37,510 nucleotides of DNA. Origin: Frankia sp. AgB1.9. GTDB taxonomy: Bacteria > Actinomycetota > Actinomycetes > Frankiales > Frankiaceae. Shown in pieces: positions 22,785 to 30,869 of the stretch. The position numbers and the translations under genes are program-made. The DNA is taken from assembly GCF_016786355.1 (NCBI RefSeq), contig NZ_JADWYX010000090.1, positions 1 to 37,510 of the forward strand, read 5' to 3'. The notes below the pieces were generated by a model, which saw only the letters and a program-made list of their open reading frames with translations, was not told the DNA's origin and ran no database searches. Each line of letters opens with the position of its first letter. Position 1 is the first letter of the stretch.

Positions 22785-23404
22785 GCTTTCGACGTTTTCC
22801 GCCCTTCGCGCGCCGAGCGGCCCGCCCAGCGGCGCCGGGCCGCCGGGTTCTGATCACCGGTGGTGCGCGGTCCGGCAAGTCCCAGCTGGCCGAGGACATG
22901 CTCGCCGGCCGGGCCCAGGTCGTCTACCTGGCGACCGGAGCCGTGCCCACAGCCGACGACCCCGACTGGTCGGCCCGGGTCGCGACCCACCAGGCACGCC
23001 GGCCGGCAAGCTGGACCACGGTCGAGACCGCTGACGCCGCCGGCATCCTCGCCACCGAGCCGGCCGTGGCCGGTCCCCGCGCGGTGCTTTTCGACTGCGT
23101 CGGCACCTGGCTGACGGCCGCGATGGACGCCAGCGGGATCTGGACCGCCGACGAGGCCGGCGGCGCCGCTGCCACCACGGCCGACGCGGCGCTCGCCCGG
23201 GCCCAGGACGGCCTGGTCGCGGCCTGGGCCGCCACGACGATCGACGTCGTCGCCGTGACGAACGAGGTCGGGTCGGGAGTCGTCCCGGCGACCAGGTCCG
23301 GCCGCCGGTTCCGGGACGAGCTCGGCCGGCTCAACACCAGGCTGGCGGCGGTCGCGGACGAGGTCTGGCTGTGCACTGCCGGCATTCCGCTACGTATCCG
23401 CTGA
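22781..23404 (+). CDS. cobU: Adenosylcobinamide kinase / adenosylcobinamide-phosphate guanylyltransferase
   Basis: A 207-residue bifunctional enzyme that phosphorylates adenosylcobinamide and then attaches GMP, activating it for nucleotide-loop assembly. The Walker A loop is GGARSGKS in residues about 28-35, followed by VVYLATG, the DPDWSARVATHQARRP block with the guanylyl-accepting His, and VTNEVGSGVVP, all typical of CobU/CobP. The C-terminus LGRLNTRLAAVADEVWLCTAGIPL is the family end. The open frame reaches back to 22340, but conservation starts here and the GTG overlaps the stop of the preceding ORF. The next gene, cobS, follows after 153 bases. Confidence 0.93.
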   Translation: MSFRRFPPFARRAARPAAPGRRVLITGGARSGKSQLAEDMLAGRAQVVYLATGAVPTADDPDWSARVATHQARRPASWTTVETADAAGILATEPAVAGPRAVLFDCVGTWLTAAMDASGIWTADEAGGAAATTADAALARAQDGLVAAWAATTIDVVAVTNEVGSGVVPATRSGRRFRDELGRLNTRLAAVADEVWLCTAGIPLRIR

Positions 23405-23557
23405 CTTCTCCGGCCATCGCAGGAGTGTCGGGCTTGGGCGGCCTGCCCGAGATGAGGCAGGATGATCAGGGACCACCTGGCGCGGAGCGTGCATGGGCAC
23501 GCGAAAACCACCTTGTACGTCGATACCGTCGAAAGCGGCGGCAGAGGAGGACCGGCC

Positions 23558-24904
23558 ATGACGACACCGGACGGTGGTGGCGGCCCCGGCGACGAGCCCG
23601 GCTACCCGAACGAGCGCTATGCGGGCTTCGACCCCGGCGACGACACCGGTAACTACACCCAGCCCCTCGGCGGCCCGGCACCCAGGCGCCCGGCACCCGG
23701 CACCCCGATACCCGGCGCCCCAACAGCCGGGAACGCCGACGGTTGGCGACGCGGCGACGTCGAGGACGTGGGCGTCGAGGGCCTGATGTCCTACGGCGAC
23801 CAGGACGTGCCCGACCAGCGTCAGTCCCGCCGGGGCTGGAAGGTCCCGACCAGCGGCGGTCACCGAGCCCGGCCGGGCGCCGACGGCTATCCCGCCGACG
23901 CCCCCTCGACTCGGCCCAGCTCGGGGCAGCGGCCGCCCACCCAGGCAACGGCGGCCTTCGGCCGTCGGGTCGGCGACGGTGTCGGCTGGGTCCGCGAGCG
24001 GGCCGCCGGTGGCGTCACGGCCCTGCGCGGCCGCCGGGCCGAGACGCCGGCGGCGAGCCGGCGCCGGGGCGCGGGCGGCGAGCCGGCCGCGCTGCGCGCG
24101 CTCCCGCTCGCCGTCGGCATGTTCACCGTGATCCCCGTACCGGCCAACCGGACCGGACGCGACGCCGTGGACACGGGACTCGCCGGGTGGGCGCTGCGCT
24201 GGCTGCCGGTGCTGGGCGGGCTGCTCGCTCTCGTCGGCTGGGCGGTCTCACTGATCTTCTGGCGTGGTTACGGCACGGGTGCCGGCTTCCTCGGCGCGGT
24301 GGCCTGGGTCGGCGTCATGGCCCTGCTCACCCGGGGGCTGCACCTCGACGGGCTGGCTGACCTGGCAGACGGGCTCGGCAGCCGACGGCCCGCCGAGGAA
24401 GCGCTGACGATCATGCGGCGCTCGGACATCGGGCCGTTCGGGGTGACCTCGCTGATCGCCGTCCTGCTACTGCAGCTGGGCGGCGTGCTGACGGTGATGG
24501 CGTCGGCGAGCCGGGCGCAGGGGCTCGTGGTCCTGGTGGTCGCGGCGGTGGCCGGCCGGCTGGCCGCGCTCGACGCCGCCCGCCCGGCTGTACCACCGGC
24601 CCGGCCCGGCGGCTTCGGCGCGCTTGTCGCCGGGACCGCCCCGGCCAGCGTTCGGGCGGCCGCCGTGGGCGCCGCCCTGGTACTCAGCTGGCTGTTGCTG
24701 GCGCTGACCTCGACCAGCCTCGCGCGGGCCCTGTGGCTGCCGTTCGCCGTCCTCGTGGGGCTCGCCGCCGGCCGGCTGGTGACCTGGCACAGCGTCCGCC
24801 GGCTCGACGGCATCACCGGCGACGTCTTCGGCGCCCTCGTCGAGATCACCACGACCGTCACCCTGCTGACGGTGGGGGCGATCATCGCCTGGGGCGGCAT
24901 CTAG
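23558..24904 (+). CDS. cobS: Cobalamin synthase CobS with long N-terminal extension
   Basis: A 448-residue adenosylcobinamide-GDP ribazoletransferase, which joins activated cobinamide to alpha-ribazole at the membrane. The CobS core begins near residue 178 (LRALPLAVGMFTVIPVP) and carries GLHLDGLADLADGLGSRR, MRRSDIGPFGV and the closing RLDGITGDVFGALVE, with about six hydrophobic helices. Ordinary CobS is about 250 residues; the first 175 here are Gly/Pro/Asp-rich, low-complexity and presumably disordered on the cytoplasmic side. The ATG at 23558 follows GGAGG by seven bases, so the extension appears genuinely translated. It lies between cobU and cobT. Confidence 0.92.
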   Translation: MTTPDGGGGPGDEPGYPNERYAGFDPGDDTGNYTQPLGGPAPRRPAPGTPIPGAPTAGNADGWRRGDVEDVGVEGLMSYGDQDVPDQRQSRRGWKVPTSGGHRARPGADGYPADAPSTRPSSGQRPPTQATAAFGRRVGDGVGWVRERAAGGVTALRGRRAETPAASRRRGAGGEPAALRALPLAVGMFTVIPVPANRTGRDAVDTGLAGWALRWLPVLGGLLALVGWAVSLIFWRGYGTGAGFLGAVAWVGVMALLTRGLHLDGLADLADGLGSRRPAEEALTIMRRSDIGPFGVTSLIAVLLLQLGGVLTVMASASRAQGLVVLVVAAVAGRLAALDAARPAVPPARPGGFGALVAGTAPASVRAAAVGAALVLSWLLLALTSTSLARALWLPFAVLVGLAAGRLVTWHSVRRLDGITGDVFGALVEITTTVTLLTVGAIIAWGGI

Positions 24905-25060
24905 CCGCACGCGACCGGCGGGGCCGGCTCCCGCGCTCAGTCGCGGGGCCGGTCCCGGTCGGGGACGCCGCCCGTTCGGACCGCGGTTCGTCGGTCACGT
25001 TCGGCCGCCGCGGACCGCGGACCTTCGGTAACGTCCGGGCCGGACCGAGGGAGGCGCCAG

Positions 25061-26173
25061 ATGAGTCCCGAATCGCCGGACACGGCTGCGCTCGACGCGT
25101 TGATCGCCCGTATCGAGGCGACCGACCCGACCGTCGCCCAGGCCGCGCGCGAGCACCAGGACCGGCTGACCAAGCCGCGCGGCTCGCTCGGGCAGCTGGA
25201 GGACGTGTCGGTCCGGCTCGCCGCGCTGGCCGCGGTGGTGCCCGCGCCCGTCCCGGCCGCCCCGGCCGTCGCCGTGTTCGTCGGCGACCACGGGGTGCAC
25301 GCCCAGGGCGTGTCTCCGTGGCCGCGCGAGGTCACCGGGCAGATGGTCGCGAACTTCCTCGCCGGTGGGGCGGTCGTCAACGCGCTAGCCCGCCAGGTCG
25401 GCGCGACGGTCCGGGTGGTCGACGTCGGCATGTCGCAGGAGGCCGCGGCCGTCGTCGCCGCGGCACCTGGGCTGGACCGCCGCTCGGTGCGCGCCGGCAC
25501 AGGTGACATCACGGTCGAGCCGGCGATGAGCCGGGCCGAGGCACTGGCGGCGATCGCCGCCGGGGCCGCGGTCGCCGAAGGCCTGCTGGCCGACGGGCAC
25601 GACCTGCTGGTGACCGGCGACATGGGCATCGCCAACACCACGCCGTCGGCCGCGCTCGTCGCCGCGCTGCTCGGCTCCGATCCGGCCGCGGTGACCGGGC
25701 GCGGCACCGGCATCGACGACGCGACGCTCGCGCACAAGGTCGACGTCGTGAGCCGCGCGGTCGGGCGCGCCACGGCGGACGGCGTCACGGCGGACGACCC
25801 GCTCGGGGTGCTGGCGGCGGTCGGTGGCGTGGAGCACGCGGCGACGGTCGGGTACCTGCTCGCGGCCGCGGCCGCCCGGGTGCCGGTCGTGCTCGACGGG
25901 GTGATCGCCTGCTCGTCCGCGCTGGTGGCCGCGCGGCTCGCGCCCGCCGCCCGCGCGGCGATGTTCGCCGGCCACCGGTCGGTCGAGCCCGGAGCGTCCG
26001 CTGCCCTGGCCGCGCTCGACCTGGTGCCGCTGCTCGACCTGGGCATGCGGCTGGGCGAGGGGTCCGGAGGGGTGCTGGCCGTGCCGGTCATCCAGGCCGC
26101 GGCCCGCATCCTCGCCGAGGTCGCCACGTTCGACGGCGCCGGCGTCACCGACAAGACCGCCGGGCAGGAGTAG
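25061..26173 (+). CDS. cobT: Nicotinate-nucleotide-dimethylbenzimidazole phosphoribosyltransferase
   Basis: A 370-residue CobT, which moves ribose phosphate from nicotinate mononucleotide to dimethylbenzimidazole, giving alpha-ribazole phosphate for the cobalamin lower ligand. Motifs: the opening KPRGSLGQLE, FVGDHGVHAQGVS at 74-86, GDMGIANTTPSAA at 186-198, and LGEGSGG with catalytic Glu333. Length matches the family. The ATG follows GGGAGG at about seven bases. It is 156 bases after cobS on the same strand and is closed by a 13-bp hairpin. Together with cobU and cobS it forms the nucleotide-loop branch; the corrin-ring genes are not in the window. Confidence 0.95.
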   Translation: MSPESPDTAALDALIARIEATDPTVAQAAREHQDRLTKPRGSLGQLEDVSVRLAALAAVVPAPVPAAPAVAVFVGDHGVHAQGVSPWPREVTGQMVANFLAGGAVVNALARQVGATVRVVDVGMSQEAAAVVAAAPGLDRRSVRAGTGDITVEPAMSRAEALAAIAAGAAVAEGLLADGHDLLVTGDMGIANTTPSAALVAALLGSDPAAVTGRGTGIDDATLAHKVDVVSRAVGRATADGVTADDPLGVLAAVGGVEHAATVGYLLAAAAARVPVVLDGVIACSSALVAARLAPAARAAMFAGHRSVEPGASAALAALDLVPLLDLGMRLGEGSGGVLAVPVIQAAARILAEVATFDGAGVTDKTAGQE

Positions 26174-26215
26174 TCCCCGGCCGGCTCGGCCCATCCGCTC
26201 GACGGGATGTCCGAC

Positions 26216-26247
26216 GTGCCCGGGCCCCGATCACGGGGCCCGGGCAC
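26216..26247. terminator. Perfect 13-bp hairpin after cobT
   Basis: GTGCCCGGGCCCC (26216-26228), a six-base GATCAC loop and its exact complement (26235-26247). It lies between the converging ends of cobT and the alpha/beta hydrolase gene and suits two-way termination. Confidence 0.75.
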
Positions 26248-26251
26248 ATGG

Positions 26252-28144
26252 TCAGCGAGCGTCGTCGGTGGCTCCGCGTGGCGTCGCCGGCTGGTCCTTG
26301 AGGCCGGCGCGCGCGGCGGTTCGGCGCGGTGCGCCGGACCTCGCCGCGGCACGGCCGGAGCCGGCGGAGGCGCCCGCCTTCGTTGCCGTGATCGTCGCGG
26401 CCTTCGTGGGCCCTCGCTTCGCGGTCGCGGCCTTCACCGGCCCAGGCTTCACCGCGGCGGCCTTCAGGGTCGCGGGTCTCGCAGTCGCGACCGCCTTCAC
26501 AGGCGTGGGCTTCACGGCAGCAGCCTTCCCCGCTGTCGGCTTCGCGGGTGCGGCCTTGGACGTCCCGGGCCTCGCTGCCCCGGCCCTGGCGGTCCCGGCC
26601 TTAGGGCTCGTGGCCTTGGCGGTCCCGGCCTTGGCGGCCGTGGCCTTCAGCGGCGTGGGCTTCACGACCCCGGGCTTCCCGGCTCGCGTCTTCGCGGGCT
26701 CGGCCCTCATGGTCACCACCCTCGCGGTCGCCGCCTTCGGGGTCACCGTCCTCGGGATTGCTCCCTTCGGGGTCGCCGCCTTGCGGGTCGCTCCCTTCGG
26801 GGTCACCGCCTTCGACGTGACCGACTTCGAGGTGACCGATTTCGAGGACTCGGACCTCGGCGCCCCGGGCCTCAGGGAGCCGGCCGCCGTCGAGGACGGG
26901 GTCACGGCCCGGGTGTTCAGGCGGCTGGCCGCGGTCCCGACCGCGTCGGCGGGGCGGGCGGCGGGACGCCGGGCGACGCGCTGGGCCGGCGCGCCGTCGG
27001 GGATGCCGGCATGCGCGCGCCAGGTGCGGGCCAACGCGCGGCCGGCCAGATCAGCGATCCTGGGGTCGTTCCAGTACCAGACGTGCGACAGCGGACCGCG
27101 GGCCGCCCACCAGGGCCCCACCGTCATCCGAAGGTCCTCGCGGACCGCGAGCCGGTACTCCTCGGACAGCGGCCGCAACGGCTGGCTGACGAGGTCATAC
27201 GGCGAGTAGACGTTGACCCAGCCGCCGGCCCCCGGCCGGCCGGGGGCATCCCGCCGCCGTGGGCTCGACAGCCGGCCATCGGGCTCGCCGTCGAGACCGG
27301 CCGCGGCCGGCGCAGGCACGAGCAGCGGCCGGTGGAAGCCGCGCGAACGCAGCGAGTAGAGCCCCAGCGGACTGCCCAGGGTGATCAGGTCGGTGAGGGT
27401 CTCGCCACGCTCCAGCGGGGACGGCGCCGGGCCGATCGCCAGCCGCGTCGCAGCCGGGATCAGCCGGCGCGGTTCCGGCCGCTCGTCGGCCGCGCCGCGC
27501 AGCTGCGGCGGTACCCGGCCGGGACCGGTCGGGCCACCGGCCTGGGCGAACGGCCCGCCGCGCGGGTACTGGCCGTGCTCGACCTGCAGGTCATAGAAGT
27601 AGTTGCTCGCGATCACCGAGCCGAGGCTGTGCCCGAGGACGCACAGCGGCGCGTCCGGGCCGGCCGCGACGGCCAGCTCCCGCAATGCCACCGCGACCCG
27701 GGTGTGGATCGCGTCGTAGACGGTGTGGTCCCGCTCGCCGGCGATCTGGTAGGCGATCGCGTCGCCGGCGAACTCGGTGGTGACCCAGCGCAGCGTCGGC
27801 CACGGCAGCGGGCCGGCGAACGGGACCCGCGGCAGCAACGCGGACGACGACAGCGCGAGCATCGCCAGCCGGGAGCCATGGTCGACCCGGCTCGTCTGGC
27901 GCTTCAGCCAGCGCACATAGCGCGCCTGGCCCGGGCCGAAGCAACGCTGGAACAGCTCGTCCTCGGCGGACTGGAGCACCGGCGCCCAGAAGGTCGGGCG
28001 CACGATCAGGGCCTCGTCCGGGTCGGCGCCGGAATGCTTCGCGAACGCCCGGCGCAGCAGCTCGACGGCCCGGTCGCCGTAGCCGGCGTCGGCCGTCTCC
28101 ACGCCGTGGATCAGCGTGACGGCGATCCGCGGGGTGGCCGTCAT
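26252..28144 (-). CDS. Alpha/beta hydrolase with basic pentad-repeat C-terminal tail
   Basis: 630 residues. Residues 1 to about 410 form a serine-hydrolase-like domain: an IHGVETAD opening, the nucleophile elbow GHSLGS with Ser173, and a later VNVYSPYDLVSQPL block that may carry the acid. No signal peptide is visible. From 435 to the end is a low-complexity tail of Lys/Ala/Thr/Pro in which a Lys or Arg falls at every fifth residue for about 24 units (KSVTS, KAVTP, KGATR, KAATP type), continuing with a one-residue shift. It overlaps the upstream GMC oxidoreductase gene by ATGA, so they are translationally coupled. Substrate unknown. The tail resembles histone H1-like or HupB-type basic tails, which bind DNA or other polyanions; that role is inference. 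Confidence 0.85.
   Translation of the reverse strand: MTATPRIAVTLIHGVETADAGYGDRAVELLRRAFAKHSGADPDEALIVRPTFWAPVLQSAEDELFQRCFGPGQARYVRWLKRQTSRVDHGSRLAMLALSSSALLPRVPFAGPLPWPTLRWVTTEFAGDAIAYQIAGERDHTVYDAIHTRVAVALRELAVAAGPDAPLCVLGHSLGSVIASNYFYDLQVEHGQYPRGGPFAQAGGPTGPGRVPPQLRGAADERPEPRRLIPAATRLAIGPAPSPLERGETLTDLITLGSPLGLYSLRSRGFHRPLLVPAPAAAGLDGEPDGRLSSPRRRDAPGRPGAGGWVNVYSPYDLVSQPLRPLSEEYRLAVREDLRMTVGPWWAARGPLSHVWYWNDPRIADLAGRALARTWRAHAGIPDGAPAQRVARRPAARPADAVGTAASRLNTRAVTPSSTAAGSLRPGAPRSESSKSVTSKSVTSKAVTPKGATRKAATPKGAIPRTVTPKAATARVVTMRAEPAKTRAGKPGVVKPTPLKATAAKAGTAKATSPKAGTARAGAARPGTSKAAPAKPTAGKAAAVKPTPVKAVATARPATLKAAAVKPGPVKAATAKRGPTKAATITATKAGASAGSGRAAARSGAPRRTAARAGLKDQPATPRGATDDAR
26483..26842 (-). 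repeat. DNA coding 24 pentapeptide (KxxTx-like) units
   Basis: This 360-base stretch encodes residues 435-554 of the hydrolase. Each 15-base unit begins with a Lys or Arg codon; the other four positions vary among Ala, Val, Thr, Ser, Gly and Pro. The nucleotide copies are diverged, so the amino-acid pattern, not the DNA, seems to be kept. Confidence 0.75.
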
Positions 28145-30789
28145 CGGGCCACCGCCGCCCGGCGCGCACCGGCGCCGCCCGTTGGGGCGCCAGGCGCGGC
28201 GCCCCGCACCGCCGAACCGGCCGGACCGGCGGCCTGAAGCGGCACGTCGACCGCCGCGGACCTCGGTCCGCTCGCGCCGACCGACCCCTTGCCAGGCGTG
28301 CGCTCGCCGGCCGGACGGCTGGTCACGCCACGGCCACCGCTCGACGCCTTGGCACCCGCGCCGCCGGCCTTCGCCGTACTCGCCCGGCCAGCAGCCTTCG
28401 CGGTCGGCGCCTGGCCAGCTGCCCTCGCCGCGGGCGCCTGGCCAGCGACCTTCGCCGTGGTCGCCCGGCCGGAGGCATCGGTGGTCGTCGCCAGCCCGGC
28501 CGCCTTCGCCGTACTCGCGGGACCCGCGGCCTTCACCGTCGTCGCTCGGGCAGCTGGCTTCGCCGTCGTCGCGCGGCCAGCGGGCTTCGCACCGCCCGTC
28601 TGGGCGGCGGCCCTGGGCGTGCGCTGAGGCGCGGCCGCCTTCGGCGTGTCGGTCCCGGTGCTCTGCCGTGCCTGGGTGGTGGCGGTCTTCGTGCCCGCCG
28701 CCCGGCTCCCGGTGGGGGCCGTCGTGGACGCCTTCATCGCCGTGGATCCCTTCGTCCCGCTGCTCGTTCTGGGGGCGGACGTCCGGCGGTCCGCGCTCGT
28801 GGCCGCTCTGGACACCGACCCACCGCCGGACACCGAACCGCCGCCGGACGCCGAACCGCCGGCCCTGGCGGACGTCGTCGACCGGGCCGTCCTGGTACGG
28901 GTCGTGCCGGAAGGAACGACGAGGGCACGAGTGCCCGGCGAGGTTCGCGGCCGGGGCACCGTCCTGGCGCGGCGACGGCCGTCGGCGACCATCCGCTGGG
29001 CGGCCCGGTCGGCGAAGGCCGCGATCGTGAGCGCTGGCGCCGCGCCGACCGGACCGGGGAAGACCGCCCCGTCCACGACGTAGAGGCCGGGGTGTCCGAA
29101 CACCTGCCCGAACTCGTCGACGACGCCGTCCCGCGCGCTGGTTCCCATCGACGCGCCGCCGAGCGGGTGCGCGGTGGTCCGCTGGTTCGCGGTCCCCGGG
29201 CCAGCCTCGAAGCGGCCGCCGAGCTCGGCGGCCAGCTCGGCCATCGTCGCGCGGACCCGCTCCAGGTACTCGTCGTGGCTGGCCCCGGAACGCTCGACGG
29301 CGAGCCGGTCACCGTCCAGGCGCAGCACCCCGTCGGTTCCGGCGCGGCCGACCGCGAGCAGCGCGAGCAGTGGCTCGGCGCCGGCACCCGCGTCGGCCAA
29401 CCGGGCGAGCCGACCCCGCAGGTCGCCGCCCGCGCCACCGAACAGCCGCGTCGCCACCCAGTCCCGCGCGTCCTTGGCCAGCCGCAGCGAGCGGCCGACA
29501 CCGGGCAGCCCCAGACCGGCGGGCAGACCGGGCAGGCCGAGGCCACCGGAGCCGTGCAGGGCCACCTCGCGGGCCGCGAGCAGCCAGGACAGGAAGGCCG
29601 GGACGCCCGCGTCGTGCAGAACGAAGCCGGGTCCGGTGCCCTGGAGCGCGGCCGGCAGCTGGACCGCGCCGGTGATGGTCGGGGCGCCGCCGGCCGGCCA
29701 GGCCGGCCGGTCACCGTGCCGGGCGCCGACGACCAGCCCGAGCACGTCGCCGTTGCCGCTGAACTCGTGGCCCAGCAGCGGGCTGACGGCCGGAAGGCCC
29801 GGGCGGGCCCGCAGGAGCAGATAGGTCGAGCCGAGCGCACCGGCCGCCAGCACGACTCGGGAGCAGCGCACGGCCCGCATCGGCAGGGCGACGGTGTCGA
29901 CCGGCGTGCCGTCGACGGCCCGGTGGTGCTCCACGTAGCTGACGACCCAGCCGCCGTCACCGTCGGGCGCGATCCCTCGCACCTCACAACGGGTCCTGAT
30001 CTCCGCGCCGTGGTAGGCGGCCGCGGAGAGGTAGGTGTGGTCGAGGCTGTTCTTGGCGCCGTGGTTACAGCCGAGCACGCAGTCGCCGGCGAGCTGGCAG
30101 GTGGTGCGGGCCCGGCCGTGCACGTTGCCGTAGGCGGCCTCCGGCAGCGCGAGCCCCGGGGCGGTCGTGCCTCGCACGCCGAAGCTGACGGCGAGCGCGG
30201 GCGCGTGCCAGTCCAGTCCGGCGCGCTGCGCCGCCGCGCGTACCGCGACGGGACGCCCGGCGTTCTCGTAGCCCGGCCGGCCGGCCGGGAACGGCGTCGC
30301 GCCGAGCATCTTCTCGACGGCGTCGTAGTGCTGCTCCAGGTCGCCGCGCCGGAGCGGCCGGGGGGGGCGGGGGGGGGCCCGGGGGGGGGCGGGGCCCGGG
30401 CCTGCGCCACGCCCCCACGCGCCGGCCCCGCGGGCGCCGGCCGCGCCGGCGCCCGGCGAGTCCGCTCGGGCGAACCAGCGCTCCTCGGCTCGCTCCAGCG
30501 CGTTCGCGAAGATCAGCGAGCCGCCACCCAGGCCGGCGGACACCACGGCGTCGCTCCCGCCGAGGGACCAGACGTCGAAGAGCCCATGCCTGCCGGCGTC
30601 GGGGTCCCAGAAGGCCCCGGCCAGCTCGGCGGGCGAACGAGGAAAGGAGCCCGGCGGGTACGCCCGGCCACGTTCAAGCACCAACACGTCGCGCCCGGCC
30701 TCGGCGAGCCGGAACGCGGTGACCGATCCACCGAAGCCCGACCCTACGACGACGGTCTCGACCTGTTCGGGCGCGGACTTGCGGACCAT
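28141..30789 (-). CDS. GMC-family oxidoreductase (cholesterol-oxidase-like) with basic repeat tail
   Basis: 882 residues. The FAD-binding GSGFGGS at about 16-22, the GLGGGSLIFANAL block, a mid-region FSGNGD and the closing HPLGGASMG and GLYVVDGAVFPGPVGAAPALTI identify a GMC flavoenzyme of the cholesterol oxidase/ChoD group, oxidising an alcohol with FAD. Canonical members are about 550-580 residues. Two features are unusual: residues 111-147 are a Gly/Ala/Pro/Arg insertion encoded by G-tracts, and from about 600 a Ser/Thr/Lys/Ala tail includes eight nonapeptide repeats (735-806). The ATG follows AAGGGG by about 11 bases and a promoter-like element lies 50 bases upstream. It overlaps the hydrolase gene by ATGA. 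The substrate, steroid or otherwise, is not proven. Confidence 0.88.
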   Translation of the reverse strand: MVRKSAPEQVETVVVGSGFGGSVTAFRLAEAGRDVLVLERGRAYPPGSFPRSPAELAGAFWDPDAGRHGLFDVWSLGGSDAVVSAGLGGGSLIFANALERAEERWFARADSPGAGAAGARGAGAWGRGAGPGPAPPRAPPRPPRPLRRGDLEQHYDAVEKMLGATPFPAGRPGYENAGRPVAVRAAAQRAGLDWHAPALAVSFGVRGTTAPGLALPEAAYGNVHGRARTTCQLAGDCVLGCNHGAKNSLDHTYLSAAAYHGAEIRTRCEVRGIAPDGDGGWVVSYVEHHRAVDGTPVDTVALPMRAVRCSRVVLAAGALGSTYLLLRARPGLPAVSPLLGHEFSGNGDVLGLVVGARHGDRPAWPAGGAPTITGAVQLPAALQGTGPGFVLHDAGVPAFLSWLLAAREVALHGSGGLGLPGLPAGLGLPGVGRSLRLAKDARDWVATRLFGGAGGDLRGRLARLADAGAGAEPLLALLAVGRAGTDGVLRLDGDRLAVERSGASHDEYLERVRATMAELAAELGGRFEAGPGTANQRTTAHPLGGASMGTSARDGVVDEFGQVFGHPGLYVVDGAVFPGPVGAAPALTIAAFADRAAQRMVADGRRRARTVPRPRTSPGTRALVVPSGTTRTRTARSTTSARAGGSASGGGSVSGGGSVSRAATSADRRTSAPRTSSGTKGSTAMKASTTAPTGSRAAGTKTATTQARQSTGTDTPKAAAPQRTPRAAAQTGGAKPAGRATTAKPAARATTVKAAGPASTAKAAGLATTTDASGRATTAKVAGQAPAARAAGQAPTAKAAGRASTAKAGGAGAKASSGGRGVTSRPAGERTPGKGSVGASGPRSAAVDVPLQAAGPAGSAVRGAAPGAPTGGAGARRAAVAR
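28372..28587 (-). repeat. Eight 27-bp units coding a nonapeptide repeat
   Basis: The stretch codes residues 735-806 of the GMC protein, eight tandem units of the KxAGxATTA type (for example KAAGPASTA, KAAGLATTT, KAAGRASTA), with Lys at the first position in six of eight, Asp or Arg in the others. A partial ninth follows. The period differs from the pentads in the partner hydrolase. Confidence 0.8.
30360..30394. repeat. Homopolymeric G-tracts inside the GMC gene
   Basis: Runs of 8, 9, 9 and 4 G occur at 30360-30367, 30369-30377, 30381-30389 and 30391-30394, separated by one to three C. They code Pro/Arg/Gly in the unusual insertion. Such tracts slip easily, so either sequencing error or frame switching is possible; the reading frame is intact as given. 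Confidence 0.85.
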
Positions 30790-30840
30790 GCGGCCTCGGC
30801 CCCTTCGCTGCGACAGTCGGTCAGCACCGATTCGTAGCGC

Positions 30841-30869
30841 ACGGTAGTCGACCGGATGCCTTCTGTCGA
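30841..30869 (-). promoter_or_regulatory. Promoter for the GMC-hydrolase operon
   Basis: On the minus strand, TCGACA (30869-30864; five of six to TTGACA), a 17-base spacer, then TACCGT (30846-30841; TAnnnT). Transcription would begin near 30834, about 45 bases before the ATG. CCTTC-TGTC-GAAGG at 30859-30872 is a short dyad over the -35. Confidence 0.5.

Noticed and set aside
24937..26352. 471-codon minus-strand frame
   Set aside because: Antisense shadow of cobT; Ser/Ala/Thr composition typical of reversed high-GC coding DNA.
26400..26850. Minisatellite as a CRISPR-like array
   Set aside because: The 15-base periodicity reflects codon-level repeats in a protein tail; there are no constant repeats separated by unique spacers.
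26268..27209. Plus-strand frame with repeated hydrophobic AAFTGVGF-like units
   Set aside because: Looks like a repetitive membrane protein but is again the antisense of the pentad tail; the hydrolase on the other strand has clear family motifs.
26207..28237. Open frame of 676 codons on the plus strand
   Set aside because: It is the mirror of the basic-tailed hydrolase: its Gly/Arg/Leu repeats are the reverse complement of the Lys/Ala tail, and no ribosome site or family match exists.
29092..30837. 581-codon plus-strand frame
   Set aside because: Antisense shadow of the GMC oxidoreductase, which has FAD and GMC motifs.
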